The notes beneath the pieces were generated by a model. It made no database searches and was not told where the DNA came from. It saw only the letters and a list, made by a program, of their open reading frames with translations. DNA of 64,000 nt from Actinomyces mediterranea (GTDB taxonomy: Bacteria; Actinomycetota; Actinomycetes; Actinomycetales; Actinomycetaceae): contig NZ_FTPB01000003.1 in assembly GCF_900155595.1 (NCBI RefSeq), forward strand, positions 515,990 through 579,989. Reading direction: 5' to 3'. The position numbers and the translations under genes were made by a program. Numbering within the stretch: position 1 is the stretch's first letter; every line of letters starts with the position of its first letter. Below are positions 27,586 through 37,565 of the stretch, piece by piece.

Positions 27586-28901
27586 ATGACGCCCGCGTCG
27601 GTCGCGAAGTGTGCCGGCGCCTCGAGGAAGAAGGCGCCCAGACAGGTGCAGCCGGTCGCCTCGAGCTCGTCGACGAGTTGGGTGATGTGGGAGCGCTTGG
27701 AGTGGCGCGTGACGGTGATGACGCATGCGGGCGAGGCCGATGCGGCCCGGATGAGTTTCCACCTGGGGCCGTCGATCTCTGCGACTTCCAGAAACCCGCT
27801 GTCGGCACTGCCGTGACGATTCGTCATTGATGACTTCATCGTATTGAAGAGCTCATCCGCATCCGGTGAGCGCGGGTCGAGGACGAGCAGGAGGGGGAAT
27901 CGCGAGCACGCGCTGAGAACGAGTTCCACTGGCGCGGCCCATCGTTCGGGCGCCTCTTCCCTGTCGAATGGGGTCACCGTGCGGGTCTGATGTAGGGACT
28001 CCGACCACTGGACCCCGGCCTCGGAATCCTCCGCCTGACCCGGCTCTGCGCGCCACACGGGAAGTCTGAGAAGCTCAGCCAGCTCAGATGCGGAAAGGAT
28101 CGTGTTCGATACCGCCCTGCGCACGAATAACAGCAAGATCCCGATGAAAGTGCCGACGAGCATTCCCGCGACGATGATCATCTTGGGAGCGGGCGAGGGG
28201 TAGACGGACGCCTCCGAGGCGGAGGTGATGATCTGCCCCGCCTTATCCGTCGGGTCCATGAGGGTCGTGCGCTGCGAGACGAGGTCGTCGATGCGGGCCT
28301 GGATCGAGCGCCCCCGACCGTCCTCGGTGGAGGCGAGTTGCTTCTCCAGTTCTTGGATCTGCTCATCGATACTCGACCGCTGCTGCTCGACGCGCTCCCT
28401 GACGAGGGCGACGCGCTCTTGGAGGTATGCCGCCGCGAGGGCGTCAGCGCCTCGTCGGGCACGATCCTCGTCGACGTCCTGGTAGGAGATCTTGACGACG
28501 GTACCGCCCGTATCACCGCGGGCACCGGCCCCCTTCATGAGGGCGGCGCGGCTCCACCCATCGCCGAGGGCGTTGGCCGCGGACTGAGCGGTCAGGGCGG
28601 AGCGCGCGAGCTCGATCTCGGTCGGCATGTCAATGATCGAGGCCGCCGACCGCGCCGACGACTCGGCGCGGACGGAGGTGACAGCGACGATGTTCACCGT
28701 CGTCGTGGCGACGATCACGCTCGGTGCGAGAAGGATGTACAGGACGGCTCCGAGCGTTGTGACGACCGTGGAGACGACGATCCAGTGCCAGCGGGAACGG
28801 AGCTCGCGGAAGATGAGCTCATGACTCGACGAAGCGGGGAGTGTCAGGGTTCTCACGCGGGGCTGCTCCAGAAGTATCGATCGGATGACGGCGCGCCCCA
28901 T
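27582..28901 (-). CDS. Wzz-like polysaccharide chain-length regulator with degenerate kinase-like tail
   Basis: 439 residues: TM1 about 40-60, a periplasmic-type region with coiled coil (about 160-215, Glu/Gln/Arg-rich), TM2 about 243-263 and a cytoplasmic tail of about 170 residues. The tail resembles bacterial tyrosine-kinase folds (LLLVLDPRSPDADELFNTMKSS, then ITVTRHSKRSHITQLVDELEA) but has no Walker A or Walker B motif, so it is likely catalytically dead. Probably sets polymer length with the coupled Wzy-like gene. Confidence 0.8.
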   Translation of the reverse strand: MGRAVIRSILLEQPRVRTLTLPASSSHELIFRELRSRWHWIVVSTVVTTLGAVLYILLAPSVIVATTTVNIVAVTSVRAESSARSAASIIDMPTEIELARSALTAQSAANALGDGWSRAALMKGAGARGDTGGTVVKISYQDVDEDRARRGADALAAAYLQERVALVRERVEQQRSSIDEQIQELEKQLASTEDGRGRSIQARIDDLVSQRTTLMDPTDKAGQIITSASEASVYPSPAPKMIIVAGMLVGTFIGILLLFVRRAVSNTILSASELAELLRLPVWRAEPGQAEDSEAGVQWSESLHQTRTVTPFDREEAPERWAAPVELVLSACSRFPLLLVLDPRSPDADELFNTMKSSMTNRHGSADSGFLEVAEIDGPRWKLIRAASASPACVITVTRHSKRSHITQLVDELEATGCTCLGAFFLEAPAHFATDAGVM

Positions 28902-29104
28902 CTGAACTGGCCGAGCCGCGCCATGGACTCATCATATCGCCGCATCCCGCCTGTGCGACGGTAAGAAATGTGACCTGCACCAGTCCCACTCCCCTTCACT
29001 CGACATCTTGGATAGTATTGAACGTCTCTGATCTTTACCCGCTATCCATTGAGGAGCGGCTGCAATGCCGTCTCCCGCTCAGCACACCAAGGAGGACGCG
29101 ACCC

Positions 29105-30535
29105 GTGACATCGCTTCACGTCGTCGGCATGCGCACACACACTCTGCCCTCGTTCGGGGTGGATTCGTGGCAGCAGTTCAGGCGCCGCCTCGTCATGCGC
29201 TCGCGCCTCACCGACCTCGTGATCCTTCTCATCATCAGCGCAGGCTGCGGTCTCATCGCGTGGCGATGGGCGAACTCGGCGGCTGCGGCGCTCCTCCTGC
29301 TCGTTCTCGTCGCCCTCGTCCGCCTCGTCGACGGACGCCACCCGCATCTGGTGGACACCGCGGCGACGGCGACCGCAACCCCTGTCGCCATTGCCCTCAT
29401 CCTCACGCCCCTCACACTGATCGCAGCGTCGTGGTCCTCCGCGCCCGTGGACTCCGTCTGGCTCATCGCATCCCTCGGGGTCGGCGCAGCGGCAATGGTC
29501 GTCGCGCGGCTCATGAGCGACGCGGGTCTTCGCCGCGCGCGCCTTGACGGACACGGCCTGCGGCGGACACTCGTCATTCTCGGCGAGGGCTCCGACCCGA
29601 TCCTCCTGGGGCTCCGCCGTCATCCCGTTGACGGATTCAACACCATCGGCTACTTCTCCTCCGGCCTCGATGTGCGATCTGCCGCATCACCGACCCCCGT
29701 CCGTTCTACGCGGCAGATCGCGCGCGCCGTCCTCAAAGAGGACGTCGACGTCGTCCTCGCGGTGGGCGCCGTCATCCCGGAAGATCTGGTGACGGTCATG
29801 CGGGGAATCGAAGGATCCGGCGTCTCCCTCATCGTCATGCCCGGCCTCAGGGACGTCGTGCCCGACAGGATTCGACCACTCACCGTGTCACAGGGGTGGA
29901 CCGCTGCGCTCGAGGTCCGCACGCGCCGCACGCGCGCCTTCATGAAGTCCGTCATCGATCGCGTCGTCGGCTCCGTCCTGCTGCTCATCGCCGCGCCGAT
30001 CCTCGCAGCGGCCGCCATCGCCATCCGCCTCGACTCGCCCGGCCCCGCGTTCTACACGCAGACGCGGGTCGGCCTCAATGGCACTCACTTCAAACTGTTC
30101 AAGCTGCGCTCGATGTACACCGATGCGGACGCCAAGCGCGCGGCGCTCGTCGAGAGGGGCGGCGACTCAGGCAACACCGTCATGTTCAAGGACTCGAATG
30201 ATCCGCGCATCACGAGGGTCGGCAAGTTCATCCGCCGCTACTCGATCGATGAACTTCCCCAACTCCTCAACGTCGTCACGGGGGACATGAGTCTGGTGGG
30301 ACCGCGCCCCGCGCTGCCCGAAGAAGTTGCGAAATACGATAGCGAGGCCGACCGGCGCCTCCTCGTCAAGCCCGGGTTGACGGGATTGTGGCAGGTATCG
30401 GGCCGCTCCGACCTGTCGTGGGAGTCCACCGTGGCCCTCGACCAACATTACGTGGACAACCGGGGGGCGCGCCTCGACTCGAGGATCTTCGTCAAGACCG
30501 TCGAAGCGGTCCTCAGCGGCCGCGGGGCGCGCTGA
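29105..30535 (+). CDS. Undecaprenyl-phosphate sugar phosphotransferase (WbaP/CpsE-like)
   Basis: 476 residues. Initiates exopolysaccharide repeat synthesis by moving a sugar-1-phosphate to undecaprenyl phosphate. N-terminal membrane helices, a Rossmann-like middle, a further helix near VGSVLLLIAAPILAAAAIAI and the catalytic domain with KLFKLRSMYTDAD, RRYSIDELPQLLNV, MSLVGPRPALPEE and KPGLTGLWQVSGRS. GTG 29105 has AGGAGG 9 nt upstream. Divergent from wzz/wzy and immediately before the giant surface protein. Confidence 0.9.
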   Translation: MTSLHVVGMRTHTLPSFGVDSWQQFRRRLVMRSRLTDLVILLIISAGCGLIAWRWANSAAAALLLLVLVALVRLVDGRHPHLVDTAATATATPVAIALILTPLTLIAASWSSAPVDSVWLIASLGVGAAAMVVARLMSDAGLRRARLDGHGLRRTLVILGEGSDPILLGLRRHPVDGFNTIGYFSSGLDVRSAASPTPVRSTRQIARAVLKEDVDVVLAVGAVIPEDLVTVMRGIEGSGVSLIVMPGLRDVVPDRIRPLTVSQGWTAALEVRTRRTRAFMKSVIDRVVGSVLLLIAAPILAAAAIAIRLDSPGPAFYTQTRVGLNGTHFKLFKLRSMYTDADAKRAALVERGGDSGNTVMFKDSNDPRITRVGKFIRRYSIDELPQLLNVVTGDMSLVGPRPALPEEVAKYDSEADRRLLVKPGLTGLWQVSGRSDLSWESTVALDQHYVDNRGARLDSRIFVKTVEAVLSGRGAR

Positions 30536-30575
30536 TGACCGCCCCGTGCCCGTACCGCACCAGTCGGGAGTCAGT

Positions 30576-33500
30576 GTGACAGCGGCGAAGCACTGGTCCA
30601 CCATCACCGCCGTCGTGTCGGTCCTCGCCCTTGCGGGGGCCGCCCTGATTCACGACGGCGTCCACCGCACCGACGCGGATCTCAACGACGGCGGAATCTG
30701 GATCACGAACCGATCCGAGCACCTCGTCGGTCGACTCAACTACTATTCGCGCGAAGTCGATACCGCTCTGCGGACGGCCTCCTCCAGCTTCGACGTGACG
30801 CAGAACGGGACCGACGTCCTCGTCCCCGACATGGACGTGACCGCAGTGTCCGTACTCGACACCCTGACCGTGGAGTTCTCACAGCAGCTCTCCCTCGCCG
30901 CCGGAACCCGCGTCTATCAGGGGGGCGACCGCGTCGCCCTCGTCGATTCGCGCGGCGGGACCATCAAGGCGGGGCGCATCTCCTCCCTCTCCGCCGCATC
31001 GGAGATCCCCCCACTGGTGACCGATGAAGAGGGCATCGTCGCCAATGTCGGCGTCGACGGCGCTATCCACACCGCGAATGCGCGCACGGGCACCGTCACC
31101 ACGATCCCGATGACGCCGACGGGCTGGACGAATGGGTCGTCGACTCCTGTGAAGGTCGATCCTTCAGCCGATCTGGCCGTCACAGCGGTCGGCGGGCACA
31201 CCATCGTCCTCGACAAGGGCAACGGCGTCGTCCACCTGCCCGGCTCCAAGAGCGTCGCCCTCAAAGAACAGGGACTGACGCTGCAACAACCGGGCGCCGA
31301 GGCCGACCACGTCCTCGTCGCATCGCGCACATCGCTGATCTCGGTCCCGCTCGACGGGTCTGAGCCGAGCATCCTGTCGGCATCCGACGGGGACGCCCCG
31401 ACCGGCGTCCCCGCGGCCCCCGTCCGCCTCAACGGCTGCGACTACTCGGCGTGGGCGGGTGCGGGGACTTTCCTGAGGGCGTGCGACGGGGCATCCGTGG
31501 AGCGTCGGCGCGACGAAGTCCTCGCGTCCTCGACACAGCCGGTGTTCAGAGTCAACCGCGACCTCATCGTCCTCAACGACGTCCAGTCCGGTTCCATCTG
31601 GCTCCCAGACGAGCAGCTCGTCCTCGTCGACGACTGGACCACGGCGACCGCGCAGACCGATGACAATGCGGATACCCGCGACGATTCGGCCAACACCTCC
31701 GAGACGACCTCACCGCCCGAGCGCACCGAGGAGAATCACCGGCCGGAGGCGAATGACGACGAGTTCGGCGTCCGCCCCGGACGCGCCACGACCCTCGCCG
31801 TCACGGCGAATGACTACGACCAGGATGGGGACATCCTCACCGTCGTCCCCGGCGACCACGGCACCCTGGGGGAGGTCACCACTGTCAGATCCGGCAGGGC
31901 GATGCAAGTCGACATCCCCGCTGACGCCGTCGGTTCCTTCGCCATCCCCTATTCGGCGGAGGACGGGCGCGGCATGGCGGATTCTGCGATCGCGACCGTC
32001 ACGGTGCACCCCTGGTCCGACAACACCGCCCCCGTCCAGAACGAGATCCCCTCATTGACGCTCTCGGAATCCGCATCGGGCTCGATCGACGTCCTGGGCG
32101 GCTGGTCCGACCCCGACGGGGATTCCCTCGTCTTGTTGTCGGCAGAGGGGACCGGCTTCGACTTCCACACGACCCCCGAGGGGAGGGTCACCATACGTGA
32201 GACTTCCGGCGGAGTCGGCCCCCGGACGGTGTCCATCACGGTGTCCGACGGGTTCGAGACAGCTACCGGGCGGTTGACGGTCAATGTCGTCTCCTCGTCG
32301 GAGGCGACTCCCGTGGCCAATGCCGACCACGTGAGGGTGATCGCGGGCACCCCCACCACCATCTCCCCTCTCGCGAATGACGCCTCCCCGTCGGGCAGGA
32401 GGCTCCAACTCGCTCAGATCCAGGACCCTCCTGCCGGCACTCGCATCGACATCCACCAGGACGCCGGTTCTATCGAGTTCTTCTCCGACATATCGCAGAC
32501 CTACTACCTCGACTATGCGATCACGGACGGCCCCGGCGTGGCGCGCAGCATCATCCGCATCGATGTCGTCGAGAAGGCGGACGCGTCGGTGCCGCCCAGC
32601 GTTGAGAACGACGCAGCGACTCTGCGCAACGGCGGTTCCACGACCGTCGCCCCCCTCGCCAATGACTTCGACCCTGCGGGGGGCGTCCTCGTCCTCCAAT
32701 CCGTCGATGTTCCCGACGGCACCCCACTGACGGCGACGATCACCGATCATTCGCTCATCCAGCTCTCCACCGCCGATACGATCACCGATCAGGTGTCCCT
32801 CACCTACACGGCGACCAACGGCACCGCCTCGGCGACGGGCACCATCTCCGTCACCCCCCTGGGAGTCACCGAGTTGCAGACGCCGCTCGTCGAGAACGAT
32901 ACGGCGGTGGTGCGCGTCAACGACATCGTCACCATTCCGGTCCTCGACAACGACTCCTCCCCCTCGGGGTTGAACCTCGGTCTCGGACAGACCGTCGAGT
33001 CGACCGATCCGGAGCTGGGCGAAGCATGGGTGTCGGATTCCGTCGTGCGCTTCAAGGCGCACGGCACCGCCGGGCGCACCACGCTCTCCTATTCCGCGGT
33101 GGACGACCGCGGACAGGCGTCGATGGGGACCGTCGAGGTCGAGATCACCGCGCGCAATGACGACCAGAACTCCGCGCCCCAGCCCAAGGACCTCGACGCG
33201 CGCGCCCTCGTCAATTCCCCCGCCACGATCGCCATCCCCCTGGACACCATCGACTCCGATGGGGACTCCGTCACCCTCATAGGCGTCGATCAGGCGCCCT
33301 CAATGGGCACGGTCAAGGTGGAGACCACGTGGCTGACGTACACGCCCGCACCCGGCGCATCGGGTACCGACACCTTCACCTACATGGTCGAGGACAGGTT
33401 CGGACTCAAGGCGACAGCCACCATTCGCGTCGGCGTCGCCCCCGCATCGACGATCAACTCCGCGCCCCAGACCGTCAATGACGTCGTCACCGTCAAACCC

Positions 33501-36500
33501 GGTCGGACGGTGTCCATCAACGCCGTCTCGAATGACACCGATCCGGACGGCGACCCTCTGACGCTCGTCGGCATTCCCACCAGCGCGGACGGCCTGGCCG
33601 TGTCGACCCGCGGCGGCCAGGTGCTCCTCACCGCGCCAGGGGACGAGGGGGTCTACGCGCTGCAGTACACGGTCGCGGACTCTCATGGGGCCACCGATAT
33701 CGGCACCATCACCGTCCAGGTGAGCAATGAGGCTCCCTCGCTCGCCCCCATTGCGGCGGATGACACGATCTCCCTTCAGAACATCGATACTGATGGTCGC
33801 GTCACCGTCGACGTCCTCGCCAATGACACGGATCCCGACGGCTCCTCCTGGGATCTTGCGATCGCGACGGACGACCCCACTGCGAGGGTCGTCGACGAAG
33901 GCATCGAGGTGAGCGTCGAGGACGAGTGGCGGCTCGTCGTCTACACGGTGACCGACGTCGATGGACTCGTCGGCAAGGCCGTGATCATCGTTCCGGGGCG
34001 CACAGGACTCAAACCCCGCATCGACGCGGCCTCCGTCCCCGTGCGCATCCCCGCGGGGACGAGCACGGATGTCGATATCGCGAACCACATCATCACCCGG
34101 TCGGGGACGAGCCCCCTCATCACGGACCAGTCGACGCTGCGCACAGGAGTGGGGTTGTCCACCTCGGCATGGCGAGACTCCGACACCGTGCGGCTGACAC
34201 CCGTGCAGGACTTCCAGGGGGCGACCTCCGTCACGTTCGAGATCGCCGACGGAACCGGATCGGATGCGCTGAAGGCGACACTCACTCTTCCGATTCTCGT
34301 CGTCTCCGACACGAACACCCCCCCTGTCTTCACCCCCACGAGCATCGCCCTGTCCCCGGGTGAAGACCCCACCGTCGTCGATCTGGCCCCCATGGTCCAC
34401 GACGAGGACGGCGACGAGATCCACTACGCGATCGGCGCGGTCCCCAACGGCTTCACCGCATCATTGTCCGGCTCTCGCCTCACTCTCACCGCCCAGCCCG
34501 ACGCATCGGCGGGGACGACCGGCCCACTCCCCATCACCGTCGACGACGGGGTGAACAGCGCAGTGACCGGGAGTCTAAAGCTCTCCGTCACCGAGTCGAC
34601 GTACCCGCTGATGACCGCCGCCCCCGCCTCCCTCACGTCGGATGGCGGGCCGGTGAGCGTCAATGTCGCCTCCTTGGTGACCAATCCCTTCCCCGGCAAG
34701 GAGATCTCCATGTACGGCTCGCCCCGCGTGACCTCCGGATCGGGAGGCGTATCCGTGGCGGGGACAGAGGTGACGATCACGCCGCAGGCCGACTACCACG
34801 GGCGGATCGTCGTCGAATACCGTGTGCTGGACGCGACGGCGAATCCCTCGCGCGCCGTCACAGGGACCATCACCGTCGCAGTCGTCGCGGTTCCCGCGAG
34901 CCCCACAGGGGTGCGCGCCGCACCGAGGGGGGCGACTTCGATGAGCGTCAGCTGGGTCGCAGGCGCCGACCACGGCTCCCCCATCACCGGTTACACGGTG
35001 ACGGAAGTCGGGGGTGCGGGCACATGGCGATGCACGGCCTCCCCGTGCATCGCCGATGGGCTGACCGCCGGCCGGAGTTACTCCTTCACGGTGACGGCGT
35101 CGAATGCCGTCGGCGACTCCGCCCCCTCGACGCCCTCATCCCCCGTCATCTTGACGGTGACGCCCCAGACCCCCTCGACGCCGAAGCTCGAGGGCGGCGA
35201 GGGGAGGGTCACCGCCTCATGGGTCCCGGTGCCCCCCATCGAGGACGCTTCCATCGTCTACGACGTGTCGCTGTCGAACGGCTCGTCCCGCACCGTCGCG
35301 GGACCGCCCGTGGACTTCGCCGTACCGGCGGGCTCGTACACGGTGAGGATCCGTGCGCGCGTCGACGGCGGGGGCGGAGAATCCGAATGGGTCACCTCGA
35401 ACAATGCCAATGCCTACGGGGCGCCGGGCGCTCCGGGCACCCCTGTCGTGGCCTCCCAGCCCGGCGGATTCACGGTGTCGTGGGCCCCGGCCGATCCCAA
35501 TGGCGATCCCGTCGCCTACACCGTGTCCGTGTCGGGCGCCGCCGAACGGACAATCGATGCGGGGACATCCACCTCTGTTTCCGTCTCCTCCCTCTCCCCG
35601 GGCGACTACACGATCGTCGTCACCGCGACGAATAAGGCGGGGAGCACCCAGTCCGCGCCCGTCCAGCACCGGCTGACTCAGACGCCGCTCGCCCCGTCCA
35701 CTCCGGCGCTGGCGGCGACCGGCGTCTTGGGCGCCCTGTCGGTGACGACACCGGCATCGCCGAGGGCCGGAAACGGGTGGACACTCGCCGATCTCTCTAT
35801 CGAATACCGCGTCGTCGCCCAGTCTGGCGATGAGGCCTCCCCCTGGGGGGCGGTCTCCCACTTCTCCGGCCTCACGAATGGCCACCCCTTCACCGTGCAG
35901 GCGCGCGCCGTCGCCACGAGCCCGGACGGAACCGTCCTCTACTCCTCCGTCGTTGAGTCGAACGCGGCGACCCCCTATGGTCCGCCATCCCAGCCGACGG
36001 TGGAGTGCACGGTAACGTCGGCGCACCAGATCGACTGCTCGTGGACTCCGGGGGCCACGGGAGGGCTGCCCAACTCCTACGAACAGGCGACGACCGCATC
36101 GGGCGCCGATGCCGAGGCCGTGTCCGTCGGGCAGACGCGCACGTTCACCACCGCCGCGGGAGGGTCTGCGACATGGTGCATCAACGCGACGAATACCGCC
36201 GGGCAGTCATCGGGGTGGACATGCGCCACCGCACAGACGGCGAAGACATCGGCAGAGTTCTCCCCCGTCACGGACGTGCCCGAGGCCGTCTGCACCGAAC
36301 AAGACCTGTCTGAGACGAACTGGTCGGCGGACATATGCCGCCGCATCGTCCTCGACATCACGGGTTTCGAGCCGAACTCAACGGTGAGGTGCGAATATAA
36401 ATATAAGCAACTCATCCCCCCGTATGCGACCGTCGACTACTCGGAGTCCGTCGGGCTCGACGCCACTGGTTCGAAGCGCCACCGTTTCCCCCACCGGATA

Positions 36501-36548
36501 AAGGTCACGGTAGCGCCCTTGCTCAAGGTCACGTGCACCCAGGAGTAG
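30576..36548 (+). CDS. Giant Ig-like/cadherin-like and FN3 repeat surface protein (PFNA Fn3)
   Basis: 1990 residues. A signal-anchor helix at about 8-27 leaves the rest outside the cell. Residues about 30-385 form a beta-rich domain, then an acidic Thr/Asp linker. From about 388 to 1435 there are roughly nine Ig/cadherin-like units, recognised by recurring (V/A)xND...ANDxDPDGD blocks; from about 1440 to 1890 about five FN3 units (GxPxxVxA...SVSWxxG...YTV). The last about 100 residues are Cys-containing and unlike the repeats. There is no LPxTG. GTG 30576 has GGAG 5 nt upstream. Heads the MoxR/DUF58/transglutaminase operon, matching Fn3 of the bifidobacterial PFNA cluster. Confidence 0.88.
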   Translation: MTAAKHWSTITAVVSVLALAGAALIHDGVHRTDADLNDGGIWITNRSEHLVGRLNYYSREVDTALRTASSSFDVTQNGTDVLVPDMDVTAVSVLDTLTVEFSQQLSLAAGTRVYQGGDRVALVDSRGGTIKAGRISSLSAASEIPPLVTDEEGIVANVGVDGAIHTANARTGTVTTIPMTPTGWTNGSSTPVKVDPSADLAVTAVGGHTIVLDKGNGVVHLPGSKSVALKEQGLTLQQPGAEADHVLVASRTSLISVPLDGSEPSILSASDGDAPTGVPAAPVRLNGCDYSAWAGAGTFLRACDGASVERRRDEVLASSTQPVFRVNRDLIVLNDVQSGSIWLPDEQLVLVDDWTTATAQTDDNADTRDDSANTSETTSPPERTEENHRPEANDDEFGVRPGRATTLAVTANDYDQDGDILTVVPGDHGTLGEVTTVRSGRAMQVDIPADAVGSFAIPYSAEDGRGMADSAIATVTVHPWSDNTAPVQNEIPSLTLSESASGSIDVLGGWSDPDGDSLVLLSAEGTGFDFHTTPEGRVTIRETSGGVGPRTVSITVSDGFETATGRLTVNVVSSSEATPVANADHVRVIAGTPTTISPLANDASPSGRRLQLAQIQDPPAGTRIDIHQDAGSIEFFSDISQTYYLDYAITDGPGVARSIIRIDVVEKADASVPPSVENDAATLRNGGSTTVAPLANDFDPAGGVLVLQSVDVPDGTPLTATITDHSLIQLSTADTITDQVSLTYTATNGTASATGTISVTPLGVTELQTPLVENDTAVVRVNDIVTIPVLDNDSSPSGLNLGLGQTVESTDPELGEAWVSDSVVRFKAHGTAGRTTLSYSAVDDRGQASMGTVEVEITARNDDQNSAPQPKDLDARALVNSPATIAIPLDTIDSDGDSVTLIGVDQAPSMGTVKVETTWLTYTPAPGASGTDTFTYMVEDRFGLKATATIRVGVAPASTINSAPQTVNDVVTVKPGRTVSINAVSNDTDPDGDPLTLVGIPTSADGLAVSTRGGQVLLTAPGDEGVYALQYTVADSHGATDIGTITVQVSNEAPSLAPIAADDTISLQNIDTDGRVTVDVLANDTDPDGSSWDLAIATDDPTARVVDEGIEVSVEDEWRLVVYTVTDVDGLVGKAVIIVPGRTGLKPRIDAASVPVRIPAGTSTDVDIANHIITRSGTSPLITDQSTLRTGVGLSTSAWRDSDTVRLTPVQDFQGATSVTFEIADGTGSDALKATLTLPILVVSDTNTPPVFTPTSIALSPGEDPTVVDLAPMVHDEDGDEIHYAIGAVPNGFTASLSGSRLTLTAQPDASAGTTGPLPITVDDGVNSAVTGSLKLSVTESTYPLMTAAPASLTSDGGPVSVNVASLVTNPFPGKEISMYGSPRVTSGSGGVSVAGTEVTITPQADYHGRIVVEYRVLDATANPSRAVTGTITVAVVAVPASPTGVRAAPRGATSMSVSWVAGADHGSPITGYTVTEVGGAGTWRCTASPCIADGLTAGRSYSFTVTASNAVGDSAPSTPSSPVILTVTPQTPSTPKLEGGEGRVTASWVPVPPIEDASIVYDVSLSNGSSRTVAGPPVDFAVPAGSYTVRIRARVDGGGGESEWVTSNNANAYGAPGAPGTPVVASQPGGFTVSWAPADPNGDPVAYTVSVSGAAERTIDAGTSTSVSVSSLSPGDYTIVVTATNKAGSTQSAPVQHRLTQTPLAPSTPALAATGVLGALSVTTPASPRAGNGWTLADLSIEYRVVAQSGDEASPWGAVSHFSGLTNGHPFTVQARAVATSPDGTVLYSSVVESNAATPYGPPSQPTVECTVTSAHQIDCSWTPGATGGLPNSYEQATTASGADAEAVSVGQTRTFTTAAGGSATWCINATNTAGQSSGWTCATAQTAKTSAEFSPVTDVPEAVCTEQDLSETNWSADICRRIVLDITGFEPNSTVRCEYKYKQLIPPYATVDYSESVGLDATGSKRHRFPHRIKVTVAPLLKVTCTQE

Positions 36549-36581
36549 CCGGTGCCGCCACAATTCAGGAGAATCCCCCCC

Positions 36582-37565
36582 ATGTCCATGACACAAGACG
36601 ACGCCCAGTGGTTCGCTGACGCCTTCAACAAGATCGTCGACTCCATCGGTCTTGCGATCCTCGGCAAGCGCGACGTGATCGCCCTAGTCGTGACGACCCT
36701 GCTCGCCGAGGGGCATCTCCTCCTCGAGGACGCCCCGGGAACGGGCAAGACCGCCCTCGCCCGATCGCTCGCAGCAACGATCCAGGGCACCGATTCGCGC
36801 ATCCAATTCACCCCCGACCTGCTTCCGTCCGATATCACCGGCGTCACCGTCTTCGACAACAAGAGCGGGCAGTGGGAGTTCCACCCCGGTCCCGTTTTCG
36901 CATCCATCGTCCTGGCCGACGAGATCAACCGTGCCTCTCCTAAAACGCAGTCGGCTCTGCTGGAGGTGATGGAGGAGTCCCATGTCACCGTCGACGGCGT
37001 CCGCCACGAGGCGGGTCGTCCCTTCATGGTGATCGCCACCCAGAACCCCATCGAGCAGGCGGGCACCTACCGTCTGCCCGAGGCCCAACTCGACCGCTTC
37101 CTCATGAAGACGTCGCTGGGCTATCCGGACCGCAACTCGCTGACAGTGCTCCTGCGCGACAGCGCCCGCCCCGACCGTTCAACCCGTCTGGAGCCGGTCA
37201 TCGCGTCCCACGCCCTGATCTCCATGGCCGAGGGGGCGGCCGTTAACCACGTCGATGATGCGGTTCTCGACTATATCGGCACCCTCGTCGAGGCAACACG
37301 CTCCACGGATGAGACCCGTTTGGGCGTGTCGACGCGCGGCGCCATCGCGATGACACGGGCCACGCGGGTGTGGGCGGCTGCGCAGGGGCGAGAATTCGTC
37401 CTCCCCGACGATGTCAAAACCCTCGCCCATGTCGTGTGGGATCACCGCATCGTCATGGATCCCGATGCCGAGTTCATAGGCGCCACCGCCGCCGGAGTCG
37501 TGTCGAACGCCCTCAAGGCAGTGCCCGCGCCTCTTGGGGGGGAACTGACCCGGTGGGACGACTGA
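36582..37565 (+). CDS. MoxR-family AAA+ ATPase
   Basis: 327 residues. Walker A APGTGKTA (51-58), Walker B LADEINRA, sensor region ATQNPIEQAGTYRLPEAQLDRF and the C-terminal lid are all present. MoxR ATPases act as chaperones for partner proteins with VWA or DUF58 domains; the partner here is the DUF58 gene, which overlaps by 13 bp. ATG 36582 follows an AGGAG about 10 nt upstream; ATG 36588 is also possible. Confidence 0.93.
   Translation: MSMTQDDAQWFADAFNKIVDSIGLAILGKRDVIALVVTTLLAEGHLLLEDAPGTGKTALARSLAATIQGTDSRIQFTPDLLPSDITGVTVFDNKSGQWEFHPGPVFASIVLADEINRASPKTQSALLEVMEESHVTVDGVRHEAGRPFMVIATQNPIEQAGTYRLPEAQLDRFLMKTSLGYPDRNSLTVLLRDSARPDRSTRLEPVIASHALISMAEGAAVNHVDDAVLDYIGTLVEATRSTDETRLGVSTRGAIAMTRATRVWAAAQGREFVLPDDVKTLAHVVWDHRIVMDPDAEFIGATAAGVVSNALKAVPAPLGGELTRWDD

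Noticed and set aside
33300-34424. Long antisense open frames, for example 374 codons on the minus strand inside the giant surface protein gene
   Set aside because: Arg/Gly/Asp-rich translations without domains, typical of the complement of high-GC coding DNA.
30576-36548. Sortase anchoring of the giant Ig/FN3 protein
   Set aside because: No LPxTG/LAxTG motif or C-terminal hydrophobic helix; the N-terminal signal anchor is the likely attachment.
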